Assembly: GCA_028571885.1 (NCBI GenBank)
Contig: JAPVVU010000017.1
Span: 1-17,137, forward strand
DNA length: 17,137 bases
Direction: 5' to 3'
DNA from: Gammaproteobacteria bacterium
Lineage (GTDB): Bacteria > Pseudomonadota > Gammaproteobacteria > GRL18
Of the stretch, positions 14,846 to 17,137 are shown piece by piece (the first letter of the stretch is position 1; each line of letters starts with the position of its first letter). The notes below the pieces were generated by a model, which worked only from the letters and a program-made list of their open reading frames with translations, was not told where the DNA came from and made no database searches. The position numbers were made by a program, and so were the translations under genes.

Positions 14846-15676
14846 TTAAATTAATTCTATCTGTATTTTTTCGTCTTTCATATAAATCTGCACGGATGCA
14901 CCAATTTTATCCTCTTGAATGTCTTCACTCAATAGGTAAATTCCTGCAATTGAAATTAATTCTGCCTGTAAACTATGACAAAAAATTGATGCCGCCTGAT
15001 TTCCCTGAACGCCGGCTAAAGCACGACCTCTCAAAGTACCATAAACATGAATATTGCCATCAGCAAGTATTTCTGCTCCGGTGCTGACTGAGCCAATAAT
15101 AACAAGGTCACCACCAGGTGCATAAATCTGCTGCCCGGAACGAATAGTTTGTTTGACTATTTTGGCGGGTTTACTGGTTGATTGGGGCGCGGGCTGTCCA
15201 CTTGCAGGTTGCTCGGGCGCTTGTTCAGGGGCTGATTCAAGCTCTTTTTCAGCGACACTTTCATCGTTGCTTTCAATTTCCTGGTTTTGAACTTCTGGTT
15301 TTGGTTGTTCTTGTTTAGGAAGCTCTTGTTTTGGAGAGGCATCAGGTGTTTTTTGACGAGGCGTTTTTGCTTCGGCCAGAACAGCCATGCCTGCAGCTTC
15401 AAGCCGAATATACAGTGATTTTTCTGCACCTTTGACTCCGACTGGAATGATTGATAAAGACAGAAGCAATTCACGCAATTCAAAAAAATCCAGTTCTTGT
15501 TTATCTTTTGGTAATTCATGGAGATCGATGACGAGTGGTGTGTGATTAAAAAAACCAGGAGCCATTTTTATGCGTTCTTTCAACTGTGTTTCTAACAAGG
15601 ACAGATCATCTTCAAAGAGTTGTAAAACAGTGAGAGTAAACAGGCTTCCTTTTAATTCAAAGCAGGGTTTGTCCAT
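14846..15676 (-). CDS. minC: Septum site-determining protein MinC
   Basis: Inhibitor of FtsZ ring assembly, brought to the membrane by MinD. 276 residues, somewhat longer than the ~230 of the Escherichia coli protein. The N-terminal FtsZ-inhibiting domain spans about 1-103. A long Pro/Gln/Glu/Ser-rich linker spans about 104-172 (PKQELPKQEQPKPEVQNQE and further). The C-terminal beta-helix domain starts near 173, with the conserved RSGQ (179-182), GDLVIIGSV, GAEILADGNIHVYG, LRGRALAG and a SIAGIY end, and binds MinD and dimerises. It is the first gene of the operon. GAGGT (15680-15684) lies close before the ATG. The promoter must lie in the 284 bases shared with the divergent membrane protein gene. 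Confidence 0.96.
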   Translation of the reverse strand: MDKPCFELKGSLFTLTVLQLFEDDLSLLETQLKERIKMAPGFFNHTPLVIDLHELPKDKQELDFFELRELLLSLSIIPVGVKGAEKSLYIRLEAAGMAVLAEAKTPRQKTPDASPKQELPKQEQPKPEVQNQEIESNDESVAEKELESAPEQAPEQPASGQPAPQSTSKPAKIVKQTIRSGQQIYAPGGDLVIIGSVSTGAEILADGNIHVYGTLRGRALAGVQGNQAASIFCHSLQAELISIAGIYLLSEDIQEDKIGASVQIYMKDEKIQIELI

Positions 15677-15960
15677 AGCACCTCATTATTATGCTCATTT
15701 TGTGTAAGCTAAACAGTCAGAAAGGGAAATATATTCTATATTTTCACAATAGTATAACAAAAAACATATTTATAGCTTAAAATTTCTCAAGTAATTCATT
15801 CATTTGTTCAGAACTGAGAAATTAGACATTGTATTTTATGCCACTGAGCGGCTTATGGTATGTTATTTATGATAAAATTTCGTTTCAGATTGAACGAATG
15901 AAGACTAATCAGGTCTTATTTCAGGTCTTACTTAATATATACAAAGAAAAGGTTCTAAGT

Positions 15961-16644
15961 GTGTTAAAAAATTTATCTTTATTTGAAAAGCTGGCTTTAG
16001 GCTATGTCTCCATCTTTACCTTAATTGGTTTTGTCTGGAGTTATATCGATCACGACGCATTTAAATCATATTTTGTTATTGAAGACGGTTTTACAGAGTG
16101 GTCAACCGTTGTTTTTCTGCTCATTGGTCTTTTTGTCTGTGTGCAGCGTGTCTGGTTGCTTAAAGGACAACGGCCTTTCCTGTTTTTATTTATGACTTCT
16201 TTATTGGCATTATTCTTCTTTTTTGGTGCAGGAGAAGAAATTTCCTGGGGACAACGTCTCTTTGGCGTCGAAAGCTCCGAATTTTTTGCTCAAAATAATG
16301 CTCAGGGTGAAACAAATTTACATAATCTGGTGGTTGGTGATACCAAGCTTAATAAGCTGATTTTTGGGCGAGGGATTGGTATTCTACTGTTTCTTTATTT
16401 AGCGGTATTAATTCCATTGTACAGGACTAAGGAGGGGGTTAAGCGATTTGTAGATAAATTTGCCATCCCTATTGCCCAGAATTACCAGATTGTTGCTTAT
16501 GTTGTGTTGCTGCTTCTGGTTCAGGTCATTATGGCTTCTTCGAAAAAGGGAGAAATGCTGGAATTTGCCGGTTCCGTTATTTTTCTGCTGAATGTCGCCT
16601 TCCCTTATAATAAATCCAATTTTGAAGCTAAACGTACTGATTAG
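15961..16644 (+). CDS. Polytopic membrane protein with EEISWGQR motif, unknown function
   Basis: About six hydrophobic helices in 227 residues from GTG 15961 (LALGYVSIFTLIGFVWSYI, WSTVVFLLIGLFVCV, FLFMTSLLALFFFFGAG, IGILLFLYLAVLIPLY, IVAYVVLLLLVQVIMA, and a last one around EFAGSVIFLLNVAF). The third helix runs into GAGEEISWGQRLFG (~89-102), followed by a polar loop QGETNLHNL (~115-123). Clustered Glu, Gln, Arg and His at the membrane edge look like an active or metal site, but I know no enzymatic assignment. A late KKGEMLEFAGS adds more Glu. The start is uncertain: GTG 15961 has AAGG (15949-15952) eight bases upstream, while ATG 15898, ATG 15838 and TTG 15829 extend the frame with poorer sites. 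It is followed after 130 bases by an LTA-synthase-like gene on the same strand, so the two may form an operon. Confidence 0.75.
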   Translation: MLKNLSLFEKLALGYVSIFTLIGFVWSYIDHDAFKSYFVIEDGFTEWSTVVFLLIGLFVCVQRVWLLKGQRPFLFLFMTSLLALFFFFGAGEEISWGQRLFGVESSEFFAQNNAQGETNLHNLVVGDTKLNKLIFGRGIGILLFLYLAVLIPLYRTKEGVKRFVDKFAIPIAQNYQIVAYVVLLLLVQVIMASSKKGEMLEFAGSVIFLLNVAFPYNKSNFEAKRTD

Positions 16645-16774
16645 TGTTAAGTGATAGATATTAAGTGTTAGCTGCTAAGTTAAAAATACACCACCACAGG
16701 CATAACTCACTGAAACTGCAACCGATTTTTTCTTTTTGCTTATCCCCTGCACGATTTAAAAGGAAACCCTGTCA

Positions 16775-17137
16775 ATGAAATTGATTAAGACACTGTTCTA
16801 TTATTTTTTAGCCCTGGTGTCACTTTTTTTTATAGGACGCGCCGTTCTTTTTACTATCTACTTTGAACGATTTTCACAAAGTGATGTGAATTACTGGTTA
16901 TCATTTTTATATGGTTTAAAAATGGATGTCATTGTCGCCTGTGTGACGCAGATTATTCCTTTAATTTTATTAAGCTTTTCTCCCAAAAAGGCAAAAAAGT
17001 TTGTCAGTCAATTTCTAACAGGTTATTTTCTGGTTGCGTTTTTACTATTTATCTATATTGAAAATGCGACACTGCCTTTCTTTGCGGAATATGATGTCAG
17101 ACCCAACTTTCTTTTTGTTGAATACCTGGTGTATCCA
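16775..17137 (+). CDS. LTA synthase-like / sulfatase-superfamily membrane protein (3' end cut off)
   Basis: The first 121 codons of a membrane protein that runs off the window. It begins MKLIKTLFYYFLALVSLFFI, with membrane helices at about 5-28, 48-70 and 85-104, and ends PFFAEYDVRPNFLFVEYLVYP. The EYDxRPNxLFxEYLxYP stretch is characteristic of the membrane part of LTA-synthase family proteins (phosphoglycerol transferases of the alkaline phosphatase superfamily) in gammaproteobacteria. The catalytic periplasmic domain lies beyond the window. In such bacteria these enzymes are thought to modify periplasmic glycans or lipids, not to make true lipoteichoic acid. AGGA (16761-16764) precedes ATG 16775. 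The previous gene is the EE-motif membrane protein. Confidence 0.85.
   Translation, partial: MKLIKTLFYYFLALVSLFFIGRAVLFTIYFERFSQSDVNYWLSFLYGLKMDVIVACVTQIIPLILLSFSPKKAKKFVSQFLTGYFLVAFLLFIYIENATLPFFAEYDVRPNFLFVEYLVYP

Noticed and set aside
15157..15519. Second leftward frame of 120 codons inside minC
   Set aside because: It is a frame shadow within the low-complexity MinC linker and N-terminal domain and has no motif of its own.
16645..16690. Short direct repeats of the type TAAGTGTTA after the EE-motif gene
   Set aside because: Only two or three imperfect copies of under ten bases in AT-rich sequence. No regular spacing like a CRISPR or iteron array.

Overview
The window reads as a chromosomal stretch of an AT-rich gammaproteobacterium. 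The evidence is a DbpA-type DEAD-box helicase, a complete minC-minD-minE operon in the usual order, and the start of a lipoteichoic-acid-synthase-like (alkaline-phosphatase superfamily) protein next to a polytopic membrane protein. I cannot fix the genus.

Left edge (1-1303): dbpA, cut at its 5' end by the window. From about 1.3 to 8.3 kb lies an accessory-looking zone with low gene density. It holds a 517-bp gap with one copy of a ~91-bp repeat and a perfect 20-bp palindrome, then a leftward membrane-bound diguanylate cyclase that begins directly behind a relic of an IS3-family orfA. After these come a small leftward orphan gene and a 760-bp gap carrying the second copy of the ~91-bp repeat. 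A DGPF/YCII protein and an ECF42-type sigma factor, overlapping as TTGA, follow. The zone closes with an intact IS30-family element (1229 bp, 29-bp perfect terminal inverted repeats, DD(33)E transposase) that abuts a decayed di-heme cytochrome c peroxidase gene.

Middle (8.37-11.9 kb): an AraC-type regulator with a seven-helix membrane N-terminus, a short hairpin, then a tight three-gene rightward operon (DUF2269 membrane protein, atypical SDR fused to a DoxX-like membrane domain, DUF4166 protein). The arrangement suggests a membrane-sensed regulator controlling a membrane redox or lipid-related unit, but the substrate is unknown. At 12.1-13.0 kb lies an exported dienelactone-hydrolase-like protein whose nucleophile and histidine positions are both substituted. 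It is visibly more GC-rich than its neighbours.

Right (13.1-17.1 kb), leftward: a small exported coiled-coil protein of unknown role, then the division-site operon minC-minD-minE (upstream to downstream, leftward). Divergently, rightward: a polytopic membrane protein with a conserved-looking acidic EEISWGQR motif, then the N-terminal membrane part of an LTA-synthase-like protein that runs off the window. No RNA genes, CRISPR arrays or replication origins were recognised. Candidates for something less described are the EE-motif protein/LTA-synthase-like pair, the AraC-7TM/DUF2269/SDR-DoxX/DUF4166 unit, the triad-less hydrolase, and the repeat/palindrome pair in the accessory zone.
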